Below, piece after piece: positions 36,656 to 45,460 of a stretch of 64,000 nt of DNA (positions are counted from its first letter, which is position 1; each line of letters opens with the position of its first letter). The stretch covers positions 1 to 64,000 of the forward strand of contig OZ245920.1 in assembly GCA_965229685.1 (NCBI GenBank). Reading direction: 5' to 3'. The translations under genes and the position numbers were made by a program. Source of the DNA: Pacificispira sp033344895 (GTDB lineage Bacteria; Pseudomonadota; Alphaproteobacteria; UBA8366; Aestuariispiraceae). The notes beneath the pieces were generated by a model. The model saw only the letters and a list, made by a program, of their open reading frames with translations. It ran no database searches and had not been told where the DNA came from.

Positions 36656-38413
36656 ATGGCATCGAAGGATAATCGAAATTACGAGAGTCAGTTCTTCACT
36701 TGGCTGAAGACCTTCCTGAAGGACAAAGGGCTGCAATTTTCACGATGCGGCTTCAAGACTGGAGACGGTCTTGGCGAGCGTCATGAATTTGATCTTGCCG
36801 CTGGTTATTGGAAGGAACCTGCCTACTCGGCAAACAAGCCCCCGCGATGGATCTATCGGATCATCCCGGAATCTGGTGGGCTTCGTGCCGAGAACCCAGC
36901 AAGCGGCCCTCTGAACCTCGGCGCGATCAACACAGCGCAGGAGGACAAGGCCGGCGTAGTATTCCGGCTGGTACCGTTTATCCAGCAAGGGCCCGGGGAC
37001 TTTGTTCAGGACAATGACTTCGAGGTGCACGCCTTATTCGTCTTCCACGGGGCGACGCCGCAGGGATCGTCTGCAGAGCCTTTGAACTTCGATCCTTCGA
37101 CTGGAGAGATGCGGTTCAAGGGTGAAGTCCTGGATTATATCGGTTGCGGTCTCCTCGGTCTGCGGAAACGCGAGACGGATATCAAGATCCTACAAAACGG
37201 GGCCGAGCGTACGATTACTTACGGCGATATGATCGATGCCCTCGCTGCTAATATCAGGTGTGCGCCGATCGGACATGCTCCGGGACCGATGCCTGTCTAC
37301 GACCTCACGAAGCAAGCCGAGCTTGACCGGCTGAAGAAGATGATCGCCGATGCTTGGGCAGCGGCGGGGCCGGTGAAGCCGAAGAATGCAGTGACCACTG
37401 TGCCAACGGGCGACGAGACGGATGATGACGATGAAATCATACCGCCGGCGTCACTCGAGATCCCGGAGCATACGGACCTTATCGGCATCGACTCTGCAGT
37501 ATATCGCCAGATCAATGCTGCGCTGAAGTCCGGCAAGCAGCACATCATGCTATATGGCCCTCCTGGCACCGGTAAAACGACCCTCGCCCGCTGGATAGCC
37601 GCTACGTTGACAGGGGGTAAGTGGACCCTAGTAACAGGATCATCGGACTGGAGTTCTCAAGACATCATTGGGGGCTATCAACCCTTAGGGAATGGAGGTG
37701 TTGCCTTCATTCCCGGTGTCCTGCTTCGACGCTTTGACCGCCCACTGATTATCGACGAACTGAATCGCTGCGACATCGATAAGGTGATCGGCCCGCTGTT
37801 CACCGTCTTGAGTGGTCAACAGACCACTCTGCCTTACCGGCTGAACATCGAGGAGAAAGACAGCCCACAGTATGTGATCCTGCCGGAGAGTAAGCCCTCG
37901 GCCGAAGCGCACGAGTTCGCCCCCGGCCCGCATTGGCGACTGATTGCTACCATTAATTCCATAGACAAGGCGGCGCTTTACCAGATGTCTTATGCTCTCA
38001 GTCGCCGGTTCGGCTGGGTCTACGTCGACGCGCCGCACGACACGGCAGAATTTATCGAAACTTATCTGAGGAAGGCTGATCCAACGTGGGCGGGGCCGGC
38101 TGCAGATGCGCCATGTCCGCTAGGAGCGTTCTGGGAGGCAATTAACAAGGTACGAGTCCTGGGCCCCGCCCCAATCATTGACGCTATCAAGGCCGTCCAG
38201 GCGATGGACAATGGGGCAGACTTCTTCGCCGCACCCACTCCGTCGATGCGACAAGCCTTGCTCGATGCGGTGGACATGGTGCTGCTGCCAATGCTCGATG
38301 GAATCGTAGTACAGGACGCGGAGTTCCTTGCGGCCGCAGCCGTTGAGGCGTTCGGCCTTGACGCTGAATCCAAGGATCGGGTCAAGCGGCGGATGGATGC
38401 GGTTGCAGTGTAA
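36656..38413 (+). CDS. McrB-like AAA+ ATPase
   Basis: 585 residues. The N-terminal 240 residues are an unfamiliar domain (FTWLKTFLKDKGLQFSRC, then GEVLDYIGCGLLGLRKRE) that may recognise the target DNA. The AAA+ module spans about 275-480: Walker A GPPGTGKT (301-308), VTGSSDWSSQDIIGGYQP, Walker B LIIDELNRCD (364-373), sensor LIATINSID, and the arginine finger region ALSRRFGWVYVD. The pattern, including the DELNR Walker B, is that of the McrB/MoxR clade. Members use GTP or ATP to drive cleavage of modified DNA by a partner nuclease. The stop overlaps the next start by 1 base (TAATG). Confidence 0.85.
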   Translation: MASKDNRNYESQFFTWLKTFLKDKGLQFSRCGFKTGDGLGERHEFDLAAGYWKEPAYSANKPPRWIYRIIPESGGLRAENPASGPLNLGAINTAQEDKAGVVFRLVPFIQQGPGDFVQDNDFEVHALFVFHGATPQGSSAEPLNFDPSTGEMRFKGEVLDYIGCGLLGLRKRETDIKILQNGAERTITYGDMIDALAANIRCAPIGHAPGPMPVYDLTKQAELDRLKKMIADAWAAAGPVKPKNAVTTVPTGDETDDDDEIIPPASLEIPEHTDLIGIDSAVYRQINAALKSGKQHIMLYGPPGTGKTTLARWIAATLTGGKWTLVTGSSDWSSQDIIGGYQPLGNGGVAFIPGVLLRRFDRPLIIDELNRCDIDKVIGPLFTVLSGQQTTLPYRLNIEEKDSPQYVILPESKPSAEAHEFAPGPHWRLIATINSIDKAALYQMSYALSRRFGWVYVDAPHDTAEFIETYLRKADPTWAGPAADAPCPLGAFWEAINKVRVLGPAPIIDAIKAVQAMDNGADFFAAPTPSMRQALLDAVDMVLLPMLDGIVVQDAEFLAAAAVEAFGLDAESKDRVKRRMDAVAV

Positions 38414-39651
38414 TGCAGGAGGTCGACAGGAAGATTTCCGACTACGCTGCGGGGATCTTCCTCCGGCATTTTCGCTCAGGCGGGTTGCTAGGCGCTGAAC
38501 GCCCCTCGCTAGATCTGGCCCGTGATCTTGATCTTCTCCGCGCGCATTGGGCAGTTTCCGCACCAGTGCGCGAGTTCCTTCAGTACCTCCTCGCCCATCG
38601 GCACGAAGCGCAAGCCCTGCTTCAATTCCAGAGGCGGACAGATGATGCAGTCGCGAGGGGCCGAATTGACGCTCGCGCGTCGGTGATTGCGCGGCGGGTT
38701 GTTGGCCACCCCTCGCTGACCGTGTCGGAAGAGCCAGTGCGCTCGTTTAATACAGGACCGAACCAGGTCGTCGCATGGGTCGTGCACATGGCCGCGACCC
38801 ATGCAGAGCGGCTTTTTGCCATTCAGCCGGAGAACTCGGCTTATGCCGACCTCATTGAGGCGGCGATGACAGAGATTTCAGCGGTGAAGCGGCTTGATGC
38901 ACTGCGGGAACCGTTGAAGCATGTGTCTGCGGGGCGCAGACCGGGGCCAAATGCTGTTCGGGATGCCGCGCGGTCGCGACAACTGATCTACCGCCAAGCT
39001 ATTGCAGCCTACACGACATTGACGGGAATCGAGGCTGGCGACGAAGCAGCGCTTTCGCGTGTCCTTCGCAGCACGTTAATTGGGCCACTTGAGGAGTGGC
39101 GCCGTTTCGAATTGGCCGTTGCGGTCGGACTTGGGGAAGCGCTGTCTGCGGAGCTTGGAATGCCGTTGCGTCTGTCTATTCTTGATGCCCGTCCAGGACA
39201 GCCAGTTTTGCGCTGTGGCCGGTACTCAGTTTTCTGGCAGTCTGGCGGCGGTCTATATGTACGACCTACGCCGGAACCTTCGGAACTACGCCTTGAAGTC
39301 GCTCTTGCCGCCTACGGGATGGCCGCTGCAGCGGATCGTCCCGACCTGGTAGTGGTTAACCACGAATCCGAGAAAGTGGCGGCGATCGTCGAGGTAAAAT
39401 ATTTGGCTGGCGACACAGCGAATACCCGCTTCCGCGAAGCCGCGGGCCAGATTGTCCGGTATGGGCGGGGATATAGTGAGGAAGCCGATCTGCCCCACCT
39501 GATCCGACGGTCGCTGATTGCATTGAGTCGTGAAGCTCCTTCACTCATTGATGAAGCTGCGGATGCACCACGCGCTGTGGACTTTGAAGGTATGCTGGAT
39601 GGGCAACTAAAGCATTGGGTCAGAGAGAGCTTGCTCGCTTCAGACTATTGA
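38413..39651 (+). CDS. McrC-like PD-(D/E)XK nuclease partner
   Basis: 412 residues. The first half is helical and unrecognised (SAPVREFLQYLLAHRHEAQALLQF). The C-terminal domain carries a PD-(D/E)XK nuclease core: Asp311 in RPDLVVVNH, then Glu327-Val-Lys329 (IVEVKYLAG), with a following QIVRYGRGY helix. That core in a gene coupled to an McrB-like ATPase makes this the cutting subunit of a type IV restriction-like system. It is longer than typical McrC and the N-terminus differs. The 3' end overlaps the convergent GIY-YIG gene by 32 bases. Confidence 0.8.
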   Translation: MQEVDRKISDYAAGIFLRHFRSGGLLGAERPSLDLARDLDLLRAHWAVSAPVREFLQYLLAHRHEAQALLQFQRRTDDAVARGRIDARASVIARRVVGHPSLTVSEEPVRSFNTGPNQVVAWVVHMAATHAERLFAIQPENSAYADLIEAAMTEISAVKRLDALREPLKHVSAGRRPGPNAVRDAARSRQLIYRQAIAAYTTLTGIEAGDEAALSRVLRSTLIGPLEEWRRFELAVAVGLGEALSAELGMPLRLSILDARPGQPVLRCGRYSVFWQSGGGLYVRPTPEPSELRLEVALAAYGMAAAADRPDLVVVNHESEKVAAIVEVKYLAGDTANTRFREAAGQIVRYGRGYSEEADLPHLIRRSLIALSREAPSLIDEAADAPRAVDFEGMLDGQLKHWVRESLLASDY

Positions 39652-40048
39652 GGGTTGGCGCAAGATCGGAGCGCAATCGTGCTTCAACAGTGCGCGCTGC
39701 AGCAGCGTCTTCAGCGGGGAGCACCCGCACCCGGCAATATCGACGGATGTGTGCGCGGCAACGCTGCCCCGCATCCTGAGGAGTGGGGGGTAGATCGGCG
39801 GGGTCCAAGATACGATCAAATAGGAGATACTGCGCGAACATGTTGACGACCTGCCCACTGGCATGGTCGCGGAGACGTCGTCTCAGTGAGCCTTTGCCAT
39901 CCCGACCGGCCATGCCGACATAAATTACTTCGAACTTGTCGAAGATCACATAGACGCCCGGTGTGTCGGGCACGACCGACCAGTCGGTCGTGCCCATGGG
40001 AATAGATGGACCGAAGCCGATCTCGTCTAGGACCGCGTGGACGTTCAC
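39620..40048 (-). CDS. GIY-YIG endonuclease, probable restriction enzyme
   Basis: 142 residues. The GIY-YIG core is clear: GVYVIF (about 31-36), VIYVG (about 41-45) and LRRRLRDH (about 55-62) supply the two tyrosines and the arginine. A glutamate at EARLRSDLAPTLN (about 122) is the probable metal ligand. The protein is short, like stand-alone GIY-YIG restriction enzymes. It starts 4 bases inside the end of a DNA methyltransferase gene (ATGA), which argues for a restriction-modification pair. The target sequence is unknown. Confidence 0.78.
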   Translation of the reverse strand: MNVHAVLDEIGFGPSIPMGTTDWSVVPDTPGVYVIFDKFEVIYVGMAGRDGKGSLRRRLRDHASGQVVNMFAQYLLFDRILDPADLPPTPQDAGQRCRAHIRRYCRVRVLPAEDAAAARTVEARLRSDLAPTLNSLKRASSL

Positions 40049-41289
40049 TCTGCAGCGACTTTCGCTCCGTTTCGATTCTTGCGCATTGAGGCTGGGCGCT
40101 GTGCGCCGCCATCCTCAAATAGCGGTACATCTTCCTCCTCTACAGGCCGCGCACAGGGCGAAGCAATCTCGTAGGGTATACCCCGCTCTTTGGGGAGTGG
40201 CTGAACGGTCGGCACAAAGCGCGCCTTTGCCCCAAGAAGGTACTCCTCTGAAAGCTCACAGCAGACCCAGCGGCGGCGCAGGTTCTCGGCAACGACGCCG
40301 GTCACACAGGACCCGCCGAATGGATCTACTACCAGATCACCCGGATCAGTCAGGAACCGAACGAAGTACTCGGGAAGCTGCGCAGGAAAGCGGGCCGGAT
40401 GAATTGCGATATTTTCTGTGCGGCACTGCTCTTGGTAGCGTCCATTGGACTCAGTATTGGCGATCGCCAAAAGGTTTGGAGGCACTGACCCGCCGTTGTC
40501 TTTGTTGAACTTGTCCGAAATATCGTGACCAGACGGGCGAAGCTTTGATTTGTATCCATTTTTCAACAGGTGTTCCATAGACTTTGAATACGGCTGAAGA
40601 ATACGCTTGTTATTTGCTTTTGGGTAAGGTGTCTTCGCGAGCCACCACACAGTGTTCACTGCATCCTTTACGCGAATTCGGCGAACATTTACCCACTCTG
40701 CAGGGGTAGGCAGCTTCGACGGGTTCCACCAGTAGTGTTCTTGGCAGAGGTGGAAGCCGTATTCCTCGACAAGCATGGTGAGCAGCTTGAAGTGATACAG
40801 GCTCCGGGTCGGCTGGCCGGGTTTCCATGCCCCGCCGATATCGATCACAAGGCTCCCGCTGTCCTTCAAAACGCGGTGAAATCCCTCAGCGAAAGGTCTG
40901 AACCAGTCGCAGTACTGATCAGCGTCTTCGTTGCCGTAACTCTTCTTCCTAACGAGCCCAAAGGGTGGGCTCGTCATAATCAGATCAACACTGTTCGGCT
41001 TGGCCTTGCCGAACAGATATCCCCGAGTGTCGCCCCATAGGATCTGTCCGTAGTCGGTCGTTAGGAAGGACTTCACGAGCGAGCCGGCGTATTTTTGTGA
41101 ATTCGCCTCGATCGCGGCTTCTTGGGGGCTTTTCCTTTCAATATGCTGTGAATGAAGGAAGCGGACATACTCGCTGATGTTCTTGTACCCCATCACCGAT
41201 GCCGCTTCTTCAAAGGCAGCGCGCTCTTCTTCTGTGAGGCGGATATTGGTGAATTTTGTTCTTGGATTCTCTGCTCGAGGTCTTGCCAT
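40045..41289 (-). CDS. DNA methyltransferase with N-terminal ribbon-helix-helix domain
   Basis: 414 residues. The first 50 residues look like a ribbon-helix-helix DNA-binding unit (FTNIRLTEEERAAFEEAAS, then ISEYVRFLHS). The catalytic part follows with motif IV TSPPF (about 106-110) and, later, the motif I FGGSCVTG (about 341-348). Motif IV before motif I marks the beta class, which makes N4-methylcytosine or N6-methyladenine; the SPPF form is more frequent in N4-cytosine enzymes. The RHH part may repress the operon's own promoter, keeping methylase and nuclease in step (inference). Confidence 0.85.
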   Translation of the reverse strand: MARPRAENPRTKFTNIRLTEEERAAFEEAASVMGYKNISEYVRFLHSQHIERKSPQEAAIEANSQKYAGSLVKSFLTTDYGQILWGDTRGYLFGKAKPNSVDLIMTSPPFGLVRKKSYGNEDADQYCDWFRPFAEGFHRVLKDSGSLVIDIGGAWKPGQPTRSLYHFKLLTMLVEEYGFHLCQEHYWWNPSKLPTPAEWVNVRRIRVKDAVNTVWWLAKTPYPKANNKRILQPYSKSMEHLLKNGYKSKLRPSGHDISDKFNKDNGGSVPPNLLAIANTESNGRYQEQCRTENIAIHPARFPAQLPEYFVRFLTDPGDLVVDPFGGSCVTGVVAENLRRRWVCCELSEEYLLGAKARFVPTVQPLPKERGIPYEIASPCARPVEEEDVPLFEDGGAQRPASMRKNRNGAKVAAE

Positions 41290-41418
41290 TGGGGCCTTCC
41301 TTTGTGATACGGCAACACCCTAGCTCAGAGCTTTCTGTAACACAACAAACAAGAGATTTAAGCGTGGCACAAAAACGCCCTATGCCCTGAGCCCTGCCAC
41401 CAGTTCTGCACCGGCAGG

Positions 41419-41820
41419 TTAGCGGCGCGTGGAACTGGCGTGCGCAATGGGTTCGTGGCCTTGTTTCATCCACTCCACAGGAAATGGCTCCAAAAGCCTT
41501 GCCAGCGTCACCTCGGGCCCCTGTCTCCCGTCAAGAATCGCCTCGACGATGTCTGGGGCGAGGAGCGTCAGCCGTAGGACGCGGGTCAAGTAGGACGGCG
41601 CGATGGCCTCGCGCTTGGCGAGTTCCCCAATGGTGGAGAACTCCCCCGATTCGAGCATCCGCTTCCAGCGGAAGGCACGGGCGAGCGCCTTGACCAGCGT
41701 GCTGTCGATACGCGGCCGCGCTGGCGCGGAGGCGCCGTCGGGAGAGACCATCAGCTTCTGGCCGCCGTGTTTGCGGATGCGGAAGGGAACGCGCACGGAG
41801 AGGGTCTCGCGGCTCGTCAT
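41419..41820 (-). CDS. Recombinase-associated helix-turn-helix protein
   Basis: 133 residues, translationally coupled to the recombinase gene (ATGA overlap). The centre contains a helix-turn-helix-like stretch (STIGELAKREAIAPSYLTRV, then LRLTLLAPDIVEAILDG) resembling the HTH of ParB/KorB proteins. Small HTH proteins of this sort sit beside serine recombinases in many alphaproteobacterial prophages. It could be a recombination directionality factor or a regulator; neither is proven. Confidence 0.65.
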   Translation of the reverse strand: MTSRETLSVRVPFRIRKHGGQKLMVSPDGASAPARPRIDSTLVKALARAFRWKRMLESGEFSTIGELAKREAIAPSYLTRVLRLTLLAPDIVEAILDGRQGPEVTLARLLEPFPVEWMKQGHEPIAHASSTRR

Positions 41821-43124
41821 GCCGCTGCCCTCGCGAAGCCGCTTACCTCACCGACGAGCCTGGACAAGCCGTCCGCGCGAAGCCGGATGTCGAGTTCGTT
41901 TTCGCAGATTTCGACCCGTTCGACGAGCAGCTGTACGAGGCGGGCCTGTTCGGCTGGAAACAGCTCGTCCCATAGTGGGTCGAGCTGCTCCAGTGCGTCG
42001 CGCGCCTCGGCCTCCGTCACCTCAGTGTCGTGGCCGCGTGCGGCGCGCCACGTGCCGACGACGATCTCCGGCTGACGGAAGACCGCCCGGAGCTGATCGA
42101 TCACCGCGCTCTCGATCTGCGCGGCGGGGACGCGGCCGACCGAGCATGCGTCGCGCCCACGCTTCAGCACCGCCTGGCTGACATAGTACCGATACAGCTT
42201 GTCGCCCTTGCGGGTATGGGTCGGGGAGAAGGCCGCGCCGCCGGGACCGAACAGCAGCCCCTTCAGGAGAGCGGGGGTCTGGGCGCGTGTCTGCGCGGCC
42301 CGCTTCCGGGGGCTCTCGGCAAGGATCGCATGCACCTTGTCCCACAGGGCCCGATCGATGATGGCGGCGTGCTCGCCCGGATAGCTCTTCCCCTTGTGCA
42401 CGGCCTCGCCGATGTACACGCGGTTGTTCAGCAGCTTGTAGAGCGCGCCCTTGTCGATGGGCTTGCCGCGCTTGGTGACGACTCCCTCGGCACGAAGCTC
42501 CCGCGCCAGTGCGGTCGCCGAGCCGCTGGTCACGAAACGCTCGAAGATCATGCGGATCGTCGCGGCCTCGGCGGCGTTCACGATCAGCTTCCGATCCTTC
42601 ACGTCGTAGCCCCAAGGTGCCCAACCGCCCATCCACATGCCCTTCTTTCGGCTGGCGGCGATCTTGTCGCGGATCCGCTCAGCAGTGACCTCGCGCTCGA
42701 ACTGGGCGAAGGACAGCAGGATGTTCAGGGTGAGCCGCCCCATCGACGTGGTCGTGTTGAAGGACTGCGTCACCGAGACGAAGGTGACCCCGTGCCGGTC
42801 GAACACCTCGACCAGCTTGGCGAAGTCGGCGAGTGAGCGGCTCAGGCGGTCGATCTTGTAGACGACGACCACGTCGACGAGTCCGTCCTCTATGTCGGCC
42901 AGGAGACGCTTGAGACCCGGCCGATCCAGCGTTCCGCCCGAGTAGCCACCGTCGTCGTAGCGGTCGCGGACCAGCGCCCAGCCCTCGGACTTCTGGCTGG
43001 CGACATAGGCCTCGCAGGACTCGCGCTGGGCGTCGAGGCTGTTGAACTCCTGCTCCAGCCCTTCCTCGGAGGATTTCCGGGTGTAGACGGCGGCGCGAAG
43101 CTTGCGGAGTATCGGCTTCGTCAT
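41817..43124 (-). CDS. Large serine recombinase (phage integrase)
   Basis: 435 residues from the ATG overlapping the DUF2924 stop; the extra 52 upstream codons lie in that gene and are rejected. The resolvase catalytic domain has AVYTRKSS with the nucleophilic serine (Ser18 or its neighbour) and Arg16. It continues with SLDAQRESCEAYVA, DIEDGLVDVVVVYKIDRLSRS and the FAQFEREVTAERIRDKI helix. The Recombinase domain follows (WGYDVKDRKLIVNAAEA), then a zinc-ribbon/coiled-coil region. It presumably integrates and excises the prophage. The attachment site it uses is not identifiable; serine integrases usually do not target tRNA genes. Confidence 0.92.
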   Translation of the reverse strand: MTKPILRKLRAAVYTRKSSEEGLEQEFNSLDAQRESCEAYVASQKSEGWALVRDRYDDGGYSGGTLDRPGLKRLLADIEDGLVDVVVVYKIDRLSRSLADFAKLVEVFDRHGVTFVSVTQSFNTTTSMGRLTLNILLSFAQFEREVTAERIRDKIAASRKKGMWMGGWAPWGYDVKDRKLIVNAAEAATIRMIFERFVTSGSATALARELRAEGVVTKRGKPIDKGALYKLLNNRVYIGEAVHKGKSYPGEHAAIIDRALWDKVHAILAESPRKRAAQTRAQTPALLKGLLFGPGGAAFSPTHTRKGDKLYRYYVSQAVLKRGRDACSVGRVPAAQIESAVIDQLRAVFRQPEIVVGTWRAARGHDTEVTEAEARDALEQLDPLWDELFPAEQARLVQLLVERVEICENELDIRLRADGLSRLVGEVSGFARAAA

Positions 43125-43570
43125 GCGCCGGCCCGCCGGTTCTTCAGCCCGAAGAACACCCAGCCGTTCCAGCGGGTGCCGGTAATGGCGCGGGCGATCG
43201 CGGAAAGCGATTGGTAGGGACGGCCCTGCCATTCGTAGCCGTCGGTGAGCACGGTGACCGTGTGCTCGACGCCCTGCCACTCCCGGATCAGCTTGGTGCC
43301 CGCGATTGGCTTGCGATCATGCCGGATGCGACGGGTGGTGATGTTACCGCCGTCGAGTTGCTCGCCGAGCGCTTCCAGCCGCTTCACCGTCTCTGGCTTC
43401 AGCCCGCCATAGGCGAGTTCCTGGATGCGATAGGCGAGCCGGCTTTCGAGGAAGCGGCGGTTGTAGGGCGGAGGCTCGGTCTCGAACAGCTCTCGCCACT
43501 GCGCCTTCAGGTCGGGCGTCTTCATGGTCTTCAGGGCGGCCAGGCGCGCGGGAATCGGGTCGGTCGTCAT
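43121..43570 (-). CDS. DUF2924 family protein
   Basis: 149 residues. The family is recognised by the N-terminal LKAQWRELFETEPPPYNRRFLESRLAYRIQEL pattern and the C-terminal YEWQGRPYQSLSAIARAITGTRWNGW, a small RAMA-like fold that also appears in restriction-linked proteins. It is almost always found beside serine recombinases in alphaproteobacterial phages. It overlaps both neighbours by 4 bases. A role in recombination is presumed from context. Confidence 0.85.
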   Translation of the reverse strand: MTTDPIPARLAALKTMKTPDLKAQWRELFETEPPPYNRRFLESRLAYRIQELAYGGLKPETVKRLEALGEQLDGGNITTRRIRHDRKPIAGTKLIREWQGVEHTVTVLTDGYEWQGRPYQSLSAIARAITGTRWNGWVFFGLKNRRAGA

Positions 43571-43770
43571 GCGGTCTCCTCGGTCAAGTTAGAGGTCGCA
43601 TGACGGCATCGGTCGGCCGATATGTGTAGGCAAAGTTCTCCAGTCACGTCAGATAGTTGACGGTTTCGAGCCCGGAGCCGGATCAGGCCCAACGCGAGGA
43701 TTTCGCATGCTTCGACGATGCGCTCCCGGCTGGTCATCCGGTCCGGATGCAGGGCGTTGGATCGGTTCAC
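43567..43770 (-). CDS. Small conserved phage protein upstream of DUF2924
   Basis: 67 residues from a GTG whose GTGA junction overlaps the helicase stop; GGAG lies a few bases upstream. An internal ATG would give 56 residues. The core ERIVEACEILALGLIRLRARN is of a type found beside DUF2924/recombinase operons in many prophages. The rest is polar. Its stop overlaps the next start. The function is unknown. Confidence 0.65.
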   Translation of the reverse strand: MNRSNALHPDRMTSRERIVEACEILALGLIRLRARNRQLSDVTGELCLHISADRCRHATSNLTEETA

Positions 43771-45449
43771 GCCGCGCTCCGAACGGCGTCGCGCAGGACG
43801 GCCGCGCGGACGGCACTCCGGTTCCAGCGGAAGTTCAGATGGCAGTTGGCGGCGTATTTGGAGAGGCCGAAGTCGAGGCCGTCGGCCGGGTGGCCGGCAC
43901 GATGCAGCAGCTCGATCTGCCGCATGGTGGCGGGATCGTTGAGCCAGCGCTTGCTCTTGGCCGAGGCGCTGGTGGTTTCGGTCTCCCGCAGGAAGTCGTC
44001 GGCCGCGGCGAGCGCCTGGACGCGGGTGCCGATGGCGAGGGTGCGAAGCGCTCTGCCCTTCGGGTGGCCGAGAGCGTGCCAGAGTGTGCCGTCGTGGAAG
44101 ACGCCCGCCCATCCCTGAAACCCGCTTGCCATCAAGGCCTGGCCGTCGCCGTGCAGGTCGCACCATGAGAAGGGAGACCGGTCAAGCAGATCGATCTCGG
44201 TCATCTCGAACGACGTGAGCAGCCGCTTCTCGCCGGTCTCGCGGGTGAAGACGTGGCCGCAGAAGTCGCAGAGGGACGCGCCGAGCGGCAGCTCCGCCTC
44301 GCAGGAGGGGCACGTCTTCCAGGGCTGCTCGCCGGCGGACGGCTCGTCGTCTTCGAGCCCGACGTCCTGTTCGAGCGTGCCGTGGCGCAGCGCGGCGCCG
44401 GCGAAGTCCAGCACGATGCAGTCGGTCTTGACGATACCGGGGAAGCGTTCGGGATCGACCCGGCGCAGTCCGCGCCCGACGGCCTGAACGAACGTGCCAT
44501 TGTGGAGCATCGGGCGGAGGATGCCGATGCAGCCGACGGGTTGACTGTCGAAGCCCTCGGTCAACACCATGCAGTTGGTGAGTACCTGCACCTCGCCGCG
44601 GTCGAACCGCGCGATCAGATCCGCACGCGCCCGGGGCGCCATGCCGCCGGTGATCGTCTCGGCCCAGATGCCGTCGGCTCGGAACGCCTCGGCCACGGCC
44701 TCAGCATGGGCGACCGTCGAACAGAAGAAGATGCTGCGCCGGTCCGCCGCCTTGTCCTTCCAGTGCTCGACCACCGTCTCGTTGAGGACGGAACGGTTCA
44801 GCACCTTGTCCGCCTGGCGCATGTCGAAGTCGCCGGCGGTGCTGTCGATGCCGGCGAGCTCGTCCTCCACACCGAGATCAATAGTGAAGGTCCGCGGCGG
44901 GACCAGCAGCCCGCGCGCGATGAGCGTGCCGATCCGCAAGTGGTAGCCCACATTGCTGAAGGTTTTGCGCAGGCTCCGGCCGTCGCCCCGGCCGGGCGTG
45001 GCGGACAGCCCCAGCAGCCTGAGCCCCGGATTCAGGTCGCGGGCATGCGCGATGATCGACTGGTAGCTCTGGGCCGCCGCCCGATGGCACTCATCGATGA
45101 CGAGATGGGTGAATTCCGGCATGGACTGCCGCCGGTTCGCCCGCGCCAGCGTCTGGACGCTGCCGAAGACGACCTGCCCGTCCCAGCAATCCTGCTCGGC
45201 TTTTACGACTGAGGTCGCGAGGCCGGAGACCTTGCCGATGGCGGTGCGATTCTGGTCGATGAGCTCGTCCGTGTGCTGGAGGACGAGGGTGCGGGACTCG
45301 TGGCATCGCTCGGCCTGCTCGCCCACAAAGAAGCCCGCGATCGCCGTCTTGCCGGCGCCGGTCGGCAGCACGAGCAACGTGTTGCCGTGCTCGGCTGTCC
45401 GATCGTGAGCCGCGTCCACAGCCGCCCTTTGATAGTCGCGCGGGATCAT
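43767..45449 (-). CDS. SF2 DNA helicase with zinc ribbon
   Basis: 560 residues. Superfamily 2 motifs in order: PRDYQRAAVDAAHD (Q/I region), Walker A LPTGAGKT (about 28-35), DECH (motif II, about 119-122), SATPGRGD (motif III), and QAVGRGLRR (motif VI). A zinc ribbon follows (CPSCEAELPLGASLCDFC, about 384-401). The C-terminal 150 residues are specific to this phage family. It resembles the helicase half of type III/SSL2-like enzymes, here in a recombination-replication operon. The role is probably DNA unwinding during phage replication. Confidence 0.88.
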   Translation of the reverse strand: MIPRDYQRAAVDAAHDRTAEHGNTLLVLPTGAGKTAIAGFFVGEQAERCHESRTLVLQHTDELIDQNRTAIGKVSGLATSVVKAEQDCWDGQVVFGSVQTLARANRRQSMPEFTHLVIDECHRAAAQSYQSIIAHARDLNPGLRLLGLSATPGRGDGRSLRKTFSNVGYHLRIGTLIARGLLVPPRTFTIDLGVEDELAGIDSTAGDFDMRQADKVLNRSVLNETVVEHWKDKAADRRSIFFCSTVAHAEAVAEAFRADGIWAETITGGMAPRARADLIARFDRGEVQVLTNCMVLTEGFDSQPVGCIGILRPMLHNGTFVQAVGRGLRRVDPERFPGIVKTDCIVLDFAGAALRHGTLEQDVGLEDDEPSAGEQPWKTCPSCEAELPLGASLCDFCGHVFTRETGEKRLLTSFEMTEIDLLDRSPFSWCDLHGDGQALMASGFQGWAGVFHDGTLWHALGHPKGRALRTLAIGTRVQALAAADDFLRETETTSASAKSKRWLNDPATMRQIELLHRAGHPADGLDFGLSKYAANCHLNFRWNRSAVRAAVLRDAVRSAA

Positions 45450-45460
45450 GGCGGCTGTCC

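Larger units (their letters stand above)
36302..41289. other. tRNA-adjacent defence island
   Basis: Three-layer arrangement: an McrBC-like pair pointing right, then a convergent GIY-YIG/methyltransferase pair pointing left. The genes are less GC-rich than the housekeeping genes to the left. The island lies between tRNA-Ser and the serine recombinase of the prophage, so it could be prophage cargo or an older insertion. The exact limits are not visible. Confidence 0.6.
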
